DNA of 64,000 nucleotides from Toxorhynchites rutilus septentrionalis (lineage: Eukaryota; Arthropoda; Insecta; Diptera; Culicidae): the NCBI RefSeq assembly GCF_029784135.1, contig NC_073746.1, positions 298,351,614-298,415,613 of the forward strand, in the 5' to 3' direction. Positions 1 through 9,235 of the stretch are shown in pieces. The position numbers and the translations under genes were made by a program. The notes beneath the pieces were generated by a model. That model was not told the DNA's origin. It saw only the letters and a program-made list of their open reading frames with translations, and made no database searches. Position 1 is the stretch's first letter, and the number at the start of each line of letters is the position of its first letter.

Positions 1-4
1 GGAG

Positions 5-1021
5 ATGATCACGCGAGCAGAGGTTGTTGAAAAAGCACTCGCTGAAGCAAGGGAGAAGATGTCCGTCGAGATACAGGAGACGCCTAAGACGCCACGAAAC
101 CCACGATCGGACAAAAGGAAGAGGGATACCCCAGGGGATGAAGAAGACCTGAAGAAGGTTAAAAATGACAACCTGGAAAACAAAAAGGAAGGTGAAGGCA
201 GTGGATGGCGAACTGTCGAAAAACAGACGGAGAAACGGAAGAAGAAAGAAGAAAAGAAGAAAGGTGTGCAGGAGACAAAAAAAACCAGGCCCAGACGCGA
301 GCGAAGTAAGGGAGATGCTCTGATCGTCGAGGTGAAGGAAGGAGTGACTTACGCATCACTCCTGCGGAAAGTGAGAGACGATCCGGAGTTGAAAGAACTG
401 GGAGAGAATGTGGTGAAAACCAGGCGCACCCAGAAAGGAGAGATGCTCTTCGAGCTCAAGAGGGATCCGGCGGTCAAAAGTTCAGCCTTCAAGGAACTGG
501 TTGCGAAGTCGCTCGGTGAGGAGGCGAAGGTGAGGGCTCTATCCCAGGAATCAGTGGTCGAATGCAGAAATCTCGACGAAATCACGACAGACGAGGAGTT
601 AAGGCGCGAGTTAATAGAACAGTGTAAGCTGGACAATACTCCAATGACGATCCGTATGAGGAAGGCGTATGGTGGCACGCAGACGGCGTCGATACGGCTC
701 TCAACAGTCGCAGCCAATAAGATGGTAGAAACGACCAAAATAAAAGTTGGCTGGTCGGTTTGCTCGCTGAAGATGGTGCCCCGGGTGGCCAAGCGGATGG
801 AGAGATGCTTCCAGTGCATGGGCTTTGGACATCAGGCAAGAAGCTGCACAGGCCCCGACAGGTCTGAACTGTGCAGGAGATGCGGTGAGAAAGGGCATGT
901 TGCGAGAGACTGCACGAAGCAACCGAAATGCTTGCTCTGCAAACCAGAGAACGGCAGCGACCATGCGACAGGAAGCTTCAAGTGTCCCTCGTATAAGAAG
1001 GCGTTAGCAGAATCGCAGTAA
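5..1021 (+). CDS. R1-clade LINE ORF1 (gag-like, zinc knuckles), 5' end probably outside window
   Basis: Gag-like nucleic-acid-binding protein of a non-LTR retrotransposon; in the R1 clade ORF1 coats the element RNA. The first 105 residues are very rich in Lys and Glu. The C-terminal part (about residues 270-327) holds three Cys/His knuckles: CFQCMGFGHQARSC, then CRRCGEKGHVARDC, then a looser C-X2-C...H...C module, the R1/TRAS arrangement. The frame is open to base 2 of the window, so the ATG at 5 may be internal and the N-terminus is probably cut off. The stop TAA is at 1019-1021; ORF2 opens at 997 in the -1 frame, so the two overlap by 25 nt. The frame is intact, which suggests a fairly young copy. 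Family assignment is from motifs only. Confidence 0.85.
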   Translation: MITRAEVVEKALAEAREKMSVEIQETPKTPRNPRSDKRKRDTPGDEEDLKKVKNDNLENKKEGEGSGWRTVEKQTEKRKKKEEKKKGVQETKKTRPRRERSKGDALIVEVKEGVTYASLLRKVRDDPELKELGENVVKTRRTQKGEMLFELKRDPAVKSSAFKELVAKSLGEEAKVRALSQESVVECRNLDEITTDEELRRELIEQCKLDNTPMTIRMRKAYGGTQTASIRLSTVAANKMVETTKIKVGWSVCSLKMVPRVAKRMERCFQCMGFGHQARSCTGPDRSELCRRCGEKGHVARDCTKQPKCLLCKPENGSDHATGSFKCPSYKKALAESQ

Positions 1022-3969
1022 CGGAGATAATTCAGATCAATCTGAACCATTGCAACACAGCTCAGCAACTGTTGTGGCAGTCGACAACAGAGACAAAATG
1101 CGACGTTGCAATCATAGCGGAGCCGTACCGAGTACCCCGTGGTAATGGCAGCTGGGCGACGGATAGCTTAGGGATTGCTGCAATACAGGTGATGGGCAGA
1201 TATCCTATCCAGGAAGTGGTTGGAGGTTCACATGAAGGTTTCGTAATCGCCAAAATTAATGGAATCTTCATGTGTAGTTGCTACGCACCCCCGAGATGGA
1301 CAACTGAGCAATTCCACCAGATGCTAGACGCAATGACCGAGGAACTAATCGGTAGAACACCGATCGTCATTGGAGGCGACTTCAACGCGTGGGCGGTGGA
1401 GTGGGGAAGTAGATGCACCAACATCAGAGGGTACAGTCTACTGGAAGCTCTAGCAAAGCTGGAAGTAACGTTACTAAACGAAGGTACCACTAGCACTTTC
1501 CGGAAAGATGGGCGCGAATCCATCATCGACGTTACTTTTTGCAGTCCGTCGCTGTTGGCGAGTACGGAGTGGAAAGTGTGCGAGTCGTATACGCACAGTG
1601 ATCACCAGGCGATCCGGTACAGAATCGGTCAACGAAACCACGTGCTAGTTCGGAGGACAACAAGCGGTGAGCGGAAGTGGAAGACGAATGCTTTCGACAA
1701 TGACCTTTTCGTCGAAGCACTTCGTCTAGCTGGCGGAGCTTCAGATTGGAACGCAGAAAAGTTGACAGATCTACTGGTGAGAGCATGCGACACTACCATG
1801 CCGAGGAAAGTTGTACCAAAAAATGGAAGACGCCCAGCTTACTGGTGGAACGACTCTCTTCGCAACCTTCGCGCTAGCTGTCTTCAAGCCAGAAGACGCG
1901 TTCAGAGAGCACGAAATAGCGCTGATAGAGAGGAACGAAATACGGTGTACCGAGCAGCTAGAGCCGCCTTGAAACGGGGAATTACACTGAGCAAAGCGAA
2001 CTGTTTCAAGGAGCTGTGCCGAGATGCAGATGCCAACCCATGGGGCAACGCGTATCGAGTCGTGATGGCGAAGATCAGAGGACCTGTGACGCCCGTCGAA
2101 TCGTGTCCCGAGAAGCTGAAGGTCATTGTGGAGGGTTTATTTCCGATGCATGATCCTACGATATGGCCACCGACACCGTACGCCGAAATAGCTACCGAAC
2201 GTTCTCAAGTTTCCAGTGAAGAACTGGTAGCAGTGGCGAAGAGACTGCAGGTAAACAAAGCGCCCGGCCCCGACGGAATCCCCAACGCGGCCTTGAAAAC
2301 GGCGATTCAGGCGTTCCCGGACATTTTCAGGATAGTGCTACAGAAATGCTTGGATGATGGTCACTTTCCTAAGAAATGGAAGATCCAAAAGTTAGTGTTG
2401 CTGCCAAAACCAGGAAAGCCCCCGGGGGTACCAACATCCTATAGGCCTATATGCCTGCTGGATACTCTTGGGAAACTCTTGGAAAGGATTATCCTCAACA
2501 GACTGACGAAATGTACGGAGAGTGACCATGGTCTGTCAAAGATGCAGTTTGGATTCCGGAAAGGTAGGTCCACCGTTGATGCTATCCGGACAGTGGTTGA
2601 AAAGGCAGAGAAGGCGTCACAGCAAAAGCGGAGGGGCGACCGACATTGTGCTATAGTAACGATCGACGTGAGGAATGCTTTCAACAGCGCTAGCTGGGAA
2701 GCCATTGCCGAGTCCCTACACCGTATGAAGGTTCCTGGGTACCTGTGCAGAATTCTAGGAAGCTACTTCCAGAACCGCGTCCTAGTCTACGAGACGAGCA
2801 CGGGGCAGACAACGTTGAATATAACGGCCGGAGTACCACAAGGCTCTATCCTGGGCCCAACGCTCTGGAACGTAATGTATAACGGAGTACTGAATCTGAA
2901 GCTTCCCAAAGGCGTGGAGATCGTGGGCTTCGCGGATGATATCGCTCTCACAGTGGCAGGCGAGACACTCGAAGAGGTGAAGATGCTTGCAATCGAGTCC
3001 ATCGTCTCAGTAGAGAACTGGATGCAAGCAGCGAAACTGCAGATTGCTCATAATAAAACGGAAGTATTGTTGGTGAGTAACTGCAAAGCCGTGCAGCGAG
3101 CGGAAATCACAGTCGGGGAACACGTGATAACTTCTAAGCGTAGGTTGAAATACTTGGGAGTTATGATCGACGACCGGCTGAATTTCAACAACCACGTCGA
3201 CTACGTCTGCGAGAAAGCAGAGAAGTCCATTAGCGCGATAGCGAGAATAATGCCGAATAACGCAGGACCTTGCAGTAGCAAAAGGCGTCTCCTGGCTGCT
3301 GTATCCTCGTCCATACTGCGGTACGGAGCACCAGCCTGGTCGGCGGCTCTCGAAACCCACCGGAATCGTAGAAAACTGGACCGTACGTTTCGGCTCATGG
3401 CGATGAGAGTTGCGAGCGCGTATAGGACGATCTCGTTGGAGGCAGTCTGCGTTATCGCCGGCATGATCCCTATTGGCATCACTCTGGCGGAAGACAGAGA
3501 GTGCTACAGACGAAAGGAAATCAGGGGTATCCGGAAAACAGCGAGAGTAGAATCACTCTTGAAGTGGCAGCAGGAATGGGACACGGCGGAGAAAGGCAGG
3601 TGGACGTATGGGCTCATACCGGTACTATCGACCTGGCTGAACAGGAAGCACGGGGAGGTGAATTTTCATCTGACACAGTTCCTGTCTGGACATGGCTGCT
3701 TCAGGCAATATTTGCACCGGTTCGGGCACGCAACGTCGCCACTCTGTCCGGAGTGTGAAGATGTGGAGGAAACACCAGAACACGTGGTATTTGTGTGTCC
3801 CAGGTTCACCGCAAGACGCGAGGGGCTGCCTGCCCTTCATGCCGGGAACATAGTAGAGAAAATGTGTCGCGACGAGGGCACCTGGAACGCTGTGAACAGT
3901 GTAATCATACACATCATGTCCGAGCTACAGCGGAAGTGGAGGGCCGACCAGCGTAGTAATAACCCCTGA
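997..3969 (+). CDS. R1-clade LINE ORF2: AP-like endonuclease, reverse transcriptase, C-terminal CCHC
   Basis: Polyprotein for target-primed reverse transcription. In order: apurinic-type endonuclease (conserved start QINLNHCNTAQQLLWQ at about 1033-1080, GGDFNAW, SDHQAI); RT with NKAPGPDGIPN, YRPICLL, FGFRKGRSTVDA, GVPQGSILGP and the catalytic GFADDIAL at about 2928-2951; a C-terminal Cys/His motif CPECEDVEETPEHVVFVC. The frame opens after a TAA at 994-996 and runs about 990 codons without interruption. There is no ATG before about 1192, which is already inside the endonuclease domain, so I take the whole open frame as the gene; translation probably starts by reinitiation or frameshift from ORF1. 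Length, intact catalytic motifs and missing RNase H domain fit R1. It looks potentially functional. Confidence 0.88.
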   Translation, partial: EGVSRIAVTEIIQINLNHCNTAQQLLWQSTTETKCDVAIIAEPYRVPRGNGSWATDSLGIAAIQVMGRYPIQEVVGGSHEGFVIAKINGIFMCSCYAPPRWTTEQFHQMLDAMTEELIGRTPIVIGGDFNAWAVEWGSRCTNIRGYSLLEALAKLEVTLLNEGTTSTFRKDGRESIIDVTFCSPSLLASTEWKVCESYTHSDHQAIRYRIGQRNHVLVRRTTSGERKWKTNAFDNDLFVEALRLAGGASDWNAEKLTDLLVRACDTTMPRKVVPKNGRRPAYWWNDSLRNLRASCLQARRRVQRARNSADREERNTVYRAARAALKRGITLSKANCFKELCRDADANPWGNAYRVVMAKIRGPVTPVESCPEKLKVIVEGLFPMHDPTIWPPTPYAEIATERSQVSSEELVAVAKRLQVNKAPGPDGIPNAALKTAIQAFPDIFRIVLQKCLDDGHFPKKWKIQKLVLLPKPGKPPGVPTSYRPICLLDTLGKLLERIILNRLTKCTESDHGLSKMQFGFRKGRSTVDAIRTVVEKAEKASQQKRRGDRHCAIVTIDVRNAFNSASWEAIAESLHRMKVPGYLCRILGSYFQNRVLVYETSTGQTTLNITAGVPQGSILGPTLWNVMYNGVLNLKLPKGVEIVGFADDIALTVAGETLEEVKMLAIESIVSVENWMQAAKLQIAHNKTEVLLVSNCKAVQRAEITVGEHVITSKRRLKYLGVMIDDRLNFNNHVDYVCEKAEKSISAIARIMPNNAGPCSSKRRLLAAVSSSILRYGAPAWSAALETHRNRRKLDRTFRLMAMRVASAYRTISLEAVCVIAGMIPIGITLAEDRECYRRKEIRGIRKTARVESLLKWQQEWDTAEKGRWTYGLIPVLSTWLNRKHGEVNFHLTQFLSGHGCFRQYLHRFGHATSPLCPECEDVEETPEHVVFVCPRFTARREGLPALHAGNIVEKMCRDEGTWNAVNSVIIHIMSELQRKWRADQRSNNP

Positions 3970-4889
3970 CCATAGAAGAGGAACAAATGCGAGGGCTGTT
4001 GCAAAGTGTAGTACCCCACGAGAGTCGTTGTGACGGAGTGCGCGTTATGTTGGAGGGCACTGCCTAATCGGCGCTCCGTTGGGAGAGAAATCCTGCGAGG
4101 GTGGCTGTGACGGGGCGCGCGTCAAGTTGGAGGGCGCTTCCTAATCGGTTCACGTCTCGACAGGTGAGAAACCCCGCGAGGGTGACTGTGACGGGTTGCG
4201 CGTCAAGCTGGAGGGCAATTCCTAATCGGTACACGTCTCGACGGATAAGCGGAATCTGGAGAGCAGGGTCAAGAAAATGCTGGCAATGCCTGTTGGTGGA
4301 TTGAGAGAGGAACATTGCGAGGGTCGTTTCGGCGGAGCGAGAGCCTAGGAGAGCATCATCAAATCGGTGGGTACCCCCACGAGAGTTGCTGTGACGGAGT
4401 GCGCGTTATGTTGGAGGGCACTGCCTAATCGGCGCTCCGTTGGGAAGAGAAATCCTACGAGGGTGGCTGTGACGGGGCGCGCGTCAAGATGGAGGGCGCT
4501 TCCTAATCGGTTCACGTCTCGACAGGTGAGAAACCCCGCGAGGGTGACTGTGACGGGTTGCGCGTCAAGTTGGAGGGCAATTCCTAATCGGTACACGTCT
4601 CGACGGGTAAAAGGAAGCCTGTGCTGCGGATGTGCGTGGCGGAGTACAACGGAAACGTAAATGAGATGTATAGAGAAAAAGGGAAGGATCAACGCTAGTT
4701 AGCGTTGAAAACTCGTGAAGTGCATGAGCACAGCCGCCCCCTGAAGTAGTCGCCTAGATGTGGTCCCGGGGGGAATGAGGCTACGAGTAGAGGGCTTGGT
4801 TTTTGTGGGTGCGATCCCCACTCGACGTCTGGGTTATCCCTTCCCAGATAAGGCTGGAAGAGCGTTCCTCACCTCTATAAAAAAAAAAA
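3970..4889 (+). repeat. 3' UTR of the R1-clade LINE with tandem ~80-bp units and poly-A tail
   Basis: After the ORF2 stop comes a GC-rich 3' UTR. Three related units of about 80 bp (starting near 4017, 4096 and 4177), each with a core like gtgacgg(g/a)(g)tgcgcgt and gcctaatcggt, form a triplet. The whole triplet with its leader is repeated 361 bp downstream (units from 4378), giving six units. The two triplets are nearly identical, so the large duplication is recent. The UTR ends in a run of about 20 A at 4870-4889. Short frames across it are periodic by-products of the repeat. Confidence 0.85.
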
Positions 4890-5133
4890 AAAAAAAAAAC
4901 TTAGATACTTACATACTTACATACTTACATACTTACCTACTTACATACTTACTTACTTACTTACTTACTTACCTACTTACTTACTTACTTACCTACTTAC
5001 TTACTTACTTACCTACTTACTTACTTTCATACTTACATACTTACCTACTTACATACTTACTTACCTACTTACTTACTTACTTACCTACTTACTTACTTAC
5101 TTACTTACTTACCTACTTACTTACTTACTTACC

Positions 5134-5164
<31 letters not shown>

Positions 5165-5197
5165 CTACTTACCTACTTACTTACTTACTTACTTACC

Positions 5198-5232
<35 letters not shown>

Positions 5233-5285
5233 CTACTTACCTACTTACCTACTTACTTACTTACTTACTTACTTACCTACTTACA
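4890..5285. repeat. (TTAC)n microsatellite, first tract
   Basis: About 390 bp of tetranucleotide repeat TTAC with frequent TTAC/CTAC and CATAC variants, directly abutting the poly-A tail of the upstream LINE. The long frame encoding a Leu-Thr-Tyr repeat here is an artefact of a 4-bp repeat read in threes. Confidence 0.97.
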
Positions 5286-5429
5286 GAGAACCAAGACGAA
5301 ACCAAATGAAAATTCTGGATAAATAACTGCGAAAGCATTGAAAGTACCCCAGTGAGACTCTTGAAAAAGACCACTCGAACGGGCTATGTTCTCTTGAAAA
5401 GGAGGACGGATCGTTCACAAAATCTCCAT
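5286..5429. other. Unique spacer between the two TTAC tracts
   Basis: 144 bp of non-repetitive sequence. No gene, TIR or SINE motif is recognisable. Confidence 0.6.
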
Positions 5430-5485
5430 CTTACTTACTTCCTTACTTACTTACTTACTTATTTACTTACTTACTTACATACTTA

Positions 5486-5549
<64 letters not shown>

Positions 5550-5567
5550 TTTACTTACTTACTTACC

Positions 5568-5651
<84 letters not shown>

Positions 5652-5653
5652 GA
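5430..5653. repeat. (TTAC)n microsatellite, second tract
   Basis: About 220 bp of purer TTAC repeat with occasional TTAT. Same repeat as the tract before the unique spacer, so the spacer either interrupts one long array or is an old insertion into it. Confidence 0.97.
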
Positions 5654-5756
5654 TGAAGACTCACTTTGCGGGATTCACATCTGTTCATTTTGATCGTGGC
5701 ATAGAATGCTCTCGAAGGTGTCTCACAGGACCTGGAAGTACAGAGGAGGTCGCAAA

Positions 5757-5925
5757 TATAGTTGTTTTTTTTCTCTCTATTATAGTGACTTTCAACACAT
5801 TTCGGCTGGTTCGTCACTTTTACTTCCATTTTTGGAAGAATGTCGGGAGTGAAAATTGAACTCGCGATCTCTGCGTGAGAGGTATGGATGTTACCACTAC
5901 GCCAGATCACCTCCTCAATTGAATG
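5757..5925 (-). mobile_element. tRNA-derived SINE (Feilai-like), degraded copy
   Basis: Read on the minus strand, this begins with a tRNA-like head: A box TGGCGTAGTGGTAACATCC and B box near gagttcaattttcactcc, followed by a unique body and a short A-rich end near 5760. It is the same family as the copy at 15900-16064. Pol III A/B boxes identify a SINE; the Feilai name is from memory of Aedes SINEs and is tentative. No clear target duplication is seen. Confidence 0.75.
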
Positions 5926-6676
5926 TTTTAAGGCAAGTCTGATAGTAGAGCACATCTCTTCCACTTGGAGACTCGTTAAAGTTGTCTTCATTCCAATACT
6001 GGGAAACGTGATAAATCACTCCAAAAATCATTCAGACCAATTAGTTTATCATCAAAACTGTTGAAAACTATGGAGAAATGTATTTAAGGCAATTAAGGCA
6101 CGTTTTCGACTTACGGCCGAAAATGTTTCCCTATAACGGCAAAAAAAACTTTTTTTTGTCGTTATATCTAGGTAGCTTTCGATGTCGATGTCGATGTCGG
6201 TATATCTAGGTAGCTTTATATTAGAGTACCAATGAAAAAATGAAAATGGCCATCTCGAATTTTTGATGCAATTGAGTTTTTAGTAAATCGAAAAAAAACA
6301 GTTTTTTGAAAAGCGATTGATTCTTTACATGACTTTTCGCTTTGCGGCCGAGTTTTGTGGAACGTATCTAGGCCGTAAAGCGAGGTATAGGTGTAGTAGA
6401 CGGGGACGAAACTGGTCACTTGGGCATTCTGAATCTTTTACCCGTTGGACCATCCTCAGAGATGAACAGTGATTGGATGAAACCTAGGACTAACTATAAC
6501 ATTCCATACAGAGTGATCGAGCTTTCTCGATGATGGTGGTCCCAGTGTTCGCAATGGTTCAATCATGTTCTATTCCAATGCGTCGAAAATGGGTAACAGA
6601 AGAGGTACAGAACAGGTCCCGAATAAAATTTGCAGTAGCTGTGGGGAACTGGCCAACAGTTTTTCAGGCAGAAGTA

Positions 6677-7229
6677 CACCCAAACTAGCGTTGGCAGAGA
6701 ACATTTCATCTTTGGCAGAAATGATGTAATTTCGTGTGCTGGAAGGTCAAATGCGCAAATAATGAGCCGTTTTAAAAGCTTAAAAATGGTTTGTATGTAG
6801 ACGAGCAGACATCTATTTCTGTTTTCTTTTCTCATTTCATTTGGGATTGTGCCAAAAATGGAAAGCTATTTCACACGACCACGCTAACCATATAGCTGTC
6901 AGTGCTGTTATATAGAAGCGTGATAATATTACACCTCATCATAAAATGAAGTTGGAAAGTGTTGGAAGTTCTAAGAGGATAAAGCAGAACATGAACGAGA
7001 ATATATCTTTCTCTGTCTGGGCCGTGTATTTGGCAAACTATACGAAAAGCTTTCATATGCTTTCATTTAAATGTGTCTCCTGTTTCGCACGCTCATATTG
7101 GCTCTAGCATATATATTATACAAATGATATACATGTTTTGGGGAGTAGAACATTTTCCGTTATTTTTCAGTTCATTTAATGTAATAAACTGGGATGCCAT
7201 AACATGTGCTAAAAATTAACGTTGGATGT
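6677..7229. mobile_element. ~550-bp insertion splitting an RNase H frame
   Basis: The RNase H frame stops after VFQAEVH (ending 6676) and continues with AAIIECIDVCLK from 7230, the natural continuation. The intervening AT-rich 550 bp therefore looks like an insertion. No coding capacity or convincing terminal inverted repeat was found; only weak similarity of ccaaactagcgttgg at one end to aacgttgg at the other. Confidence 0.45.
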
Positions 7230-7555
7230 AGCTGCAATAATAGAATGTATAGATGTCTGCCTTAAAAGAAATTATAGACATGCTAATACTTGCATCTTCT
7301 CAGACAGTCAAGCGGCACTCAAAGCTGTCCCAGACAATTTTCGAATAGCATTTAAAAGCAGCTATTCGAAAATTGTGTGGGAATGCATTTGCCTTTTACG
7401 GAAACAAGGTCAGATAAGTGCGGCACAACTGTACTGGATTTCTGGGCATTGTGGTATAGAGGGAAACGAGCGAGCAGATCAACTCGCGAGACGCTGCTCA
7501 AGCTTACCCTTCATTGGCCCAGAACCATTTTGTGGAATTTCGGTGTTGAAGAGTG

Positions 7556-7829
7556 GTGCTCCCGTGGCCGAGTGGTAGCGTCCTACATAATCGTGCCGGG
7601 TGTTCGGGTTCGATTACCGTTCTGGCCGGGGGTTTTTTCGTCAAAGAAATTTCTTCCGACTTGCACTGTGGTCACGCATATTCTAGAGCTTGCCATTCCA
7701 GAATATATACAAGGCGTGTTTTTCGTCATAGAGATCTCAATTAGGTACTACTAATAAAAATAACGCAAGTACTACCCACGTTGAGAAGGCAAATGTTCCA
7801 CTGGGAACGTTAGTGCCATCCAAGAAGAA
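7556..7829 (+). mobile_element. tRNA-derived SINE nested in LINE, 13-bp target duplication
   Basis: tRNA-like head with A box GTGGCCGAGTGGTAGCG and B box GGTTCGATTACC, then a body with an attctaga core and A-rich end. It is flanked by the exact 13-bp direct repeat gtgttgaagagtg at 7543-7555 and 7830-7842. Deleting the SINE plus one repeat rejoins the host LINE frame. This is a different family from the SINEs at 5757 and 15900. Confidence 0.9.
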
Positions 7830-8964
7830 GTGTTGAAGAGTGAGCTGAAGAAATGGGAAGACCGGGAAGTGACGGCCAACTGGATAGCTGTACAATTTAA
7901 CCAGTCAAAAAAAAAAATTACGCCGAGTATTAAGATTATTCAACAACTGATGAATCTTAATAAGAAAGACTTCAGCACATTCACTAGTCTTATAACATGA
8001 CACTATTCGAGTGAATACCATCTCAATAACATAGGTTTAGTACAAGATGATACTTGTCGCTTTCGTAATGCCGAAGGCGAATCCTCGGAACATTTACTCA
8101 GTTGCGGAGCTTAAACATTTTGATATGGCTATTCTGGAGCCCAAGAAAGTTTGGTCTGTGTCGCCGATCAGGAGTTTCATCAGACAGATTATTCCTGATT
8201 GGCACCTATCTCGCTATAGCTTTCAGTCTGCTTCTTCATAAATAAGCAGTAGATAAGTTTGAAGCGCAGTAGAAAAAAATGGGGCATACCACAATAGTTC
8301 AAAATAATGGACGCTACTGCGTCTTCACACCCGACGAGGGAAAAAAGTGCCATTCGTCAGGTGTCGGTCTTATAGAAACCTGATGAATATCTCCTTTCCC
8401 GAATAGACATAATCTAATGAAGTCTTAAATAAATGAAACAAAACAAATCAATCTTTTCATTGAAACAAGAAAAAAGCTCAAAACATTCTTCGCCGATTGA
8501 AGTAACCAGACGAAGGAAAGTCGCGTCCAAGTTCCTTTATCGGTTACCGCGTGATTGTTGTTTTCTTGCCGCTGAAGAGTTCATTTCGCTATTTGGATAG
8601 TGAGTGAAGTACCCTGCTGAAAGTGGATAGAGGCTTTCATCCTCGGAAAGCCAAGCATTGGTTTTTATTTTGTCGCTGCTTCGCCGACATTGGAGATTTC
8701 GCCGAGTCATCGTGTCAACAGTGACAGTGCGGGTAAGCTTTCACCGACGACTGTGTGTAGTGGTGTCGTAGGCACATTCCCACCACCAACGAGCTTTCAG
8801 CACGCTCCCGTTCATCTGCACCGGAGTGCGTTCATAGGTGAATAACATTAAATATACTGAGAGAAAATATTTAATGATTATAAGTTTTTTTTTTGTTTTT
8901 GTGAATTATTTTATTGTGAAATATTGTTTAAAAAAAAACTTAGAATATAAGTGCAAATTTTAAA

Positions 8965-9235
8965 ATGGCAGAGAGTGGGGGACGTTTGGATATGGAGGTC
9001 TCTGACTCTAGTTCCCTCCTAACTGATAAAAAAAGTCACTCAAACGTGTTCCAAATACGGAAGATACTTCTTCTGGGGACGAGTCAGCTAACCCTACCAA
9101 GCCTCCCTCCAAAAAACTAGCAAATCTCCCATCTGCCCTTAACGATCCCACTCTATCTTCAACCTCGTCTTCTCCCTCTGTTCTTCTCGCTCCTTCTCAA
9201 CCTTCGCCTTCTCAAAATGATCTCTCTTTCCACGA
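8965..9235 (+). pseudogene. ORF1 remnant of the I-clade-like LINE
   Basis: ATG at 8965 starts MAESGGRLDMEVSDSSSLL, similar in style to ORF1 of the minus-strand relative (MAEGGEDPP). A frameshift near the A-run at 9028-9034 is followed in another frame by a Ser/Pro-rich stretch to about 9230. The zinc-knuckle half is absent: the sequence passes directly into endonuclease codons (FHDFNIIRLDRDD) near 9228, marking a deletion junction. Confidence 0.7.

Larger units (their letters stand above)
5990..8452 (+). pseudogene. Decayed LINE with RT and RNase H remnants (LOA/R1-like)
   Basis: One heavily deleted non-LTR element. At 5994-6086 is an RT motif-2 piece (SFRPISLSSKLLKTMEKC) ending in a stop. 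At about 6540-6676 is the front of an RNase H domain (FYSNASKMG, then shifted frame WPTVFQAEV). The domain resumes at 7230 (SDSQAALKAV at about 7298-7327; WISGHCGIEGNERADQLAR at about 7437-7495). The C-terminal cysteine region lies near 8040-8130 (NNIGLVQDDTCRF), then a 3' UTR ending in an AAATAAATGAAAC tail near 8430-8452. Two insertions split it: about 550 bp (6677-7229) and a SINE (7556-7829). A second fragment of the family lies at 34918-35396 on the other strand. Dead copy; clade is an inference from the RNase H plus Cys-rich end. Confidence 0.72.

Noticed and set aside
4064..4692. Open frames on both strands in the LINE 3' UTR
   Set aside because: They recur with the ~80-bp tandem units and have no domain; a by-product of GC-rich repeats.
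4760..5693. Long open frames encoding Leu-Thr-Tyr repeats
   Set aside because: They arise from a 4-bp (TTAC) microsatellite, which repeats every 12 bases in frame without stops; not protein genes.
5647..5991. Minus-strand 114-codon frame across the SINE
   Set aside because: Runs through the tRNA-like head and flanking repeat; SINEs do not encode protein.
7556..7640. Possible functional tRNA gene
   Set aside because: A and B boxes are present but the acceptor stem does not pair and a target duplication flanks a 274-bp unit; it is a SINE.
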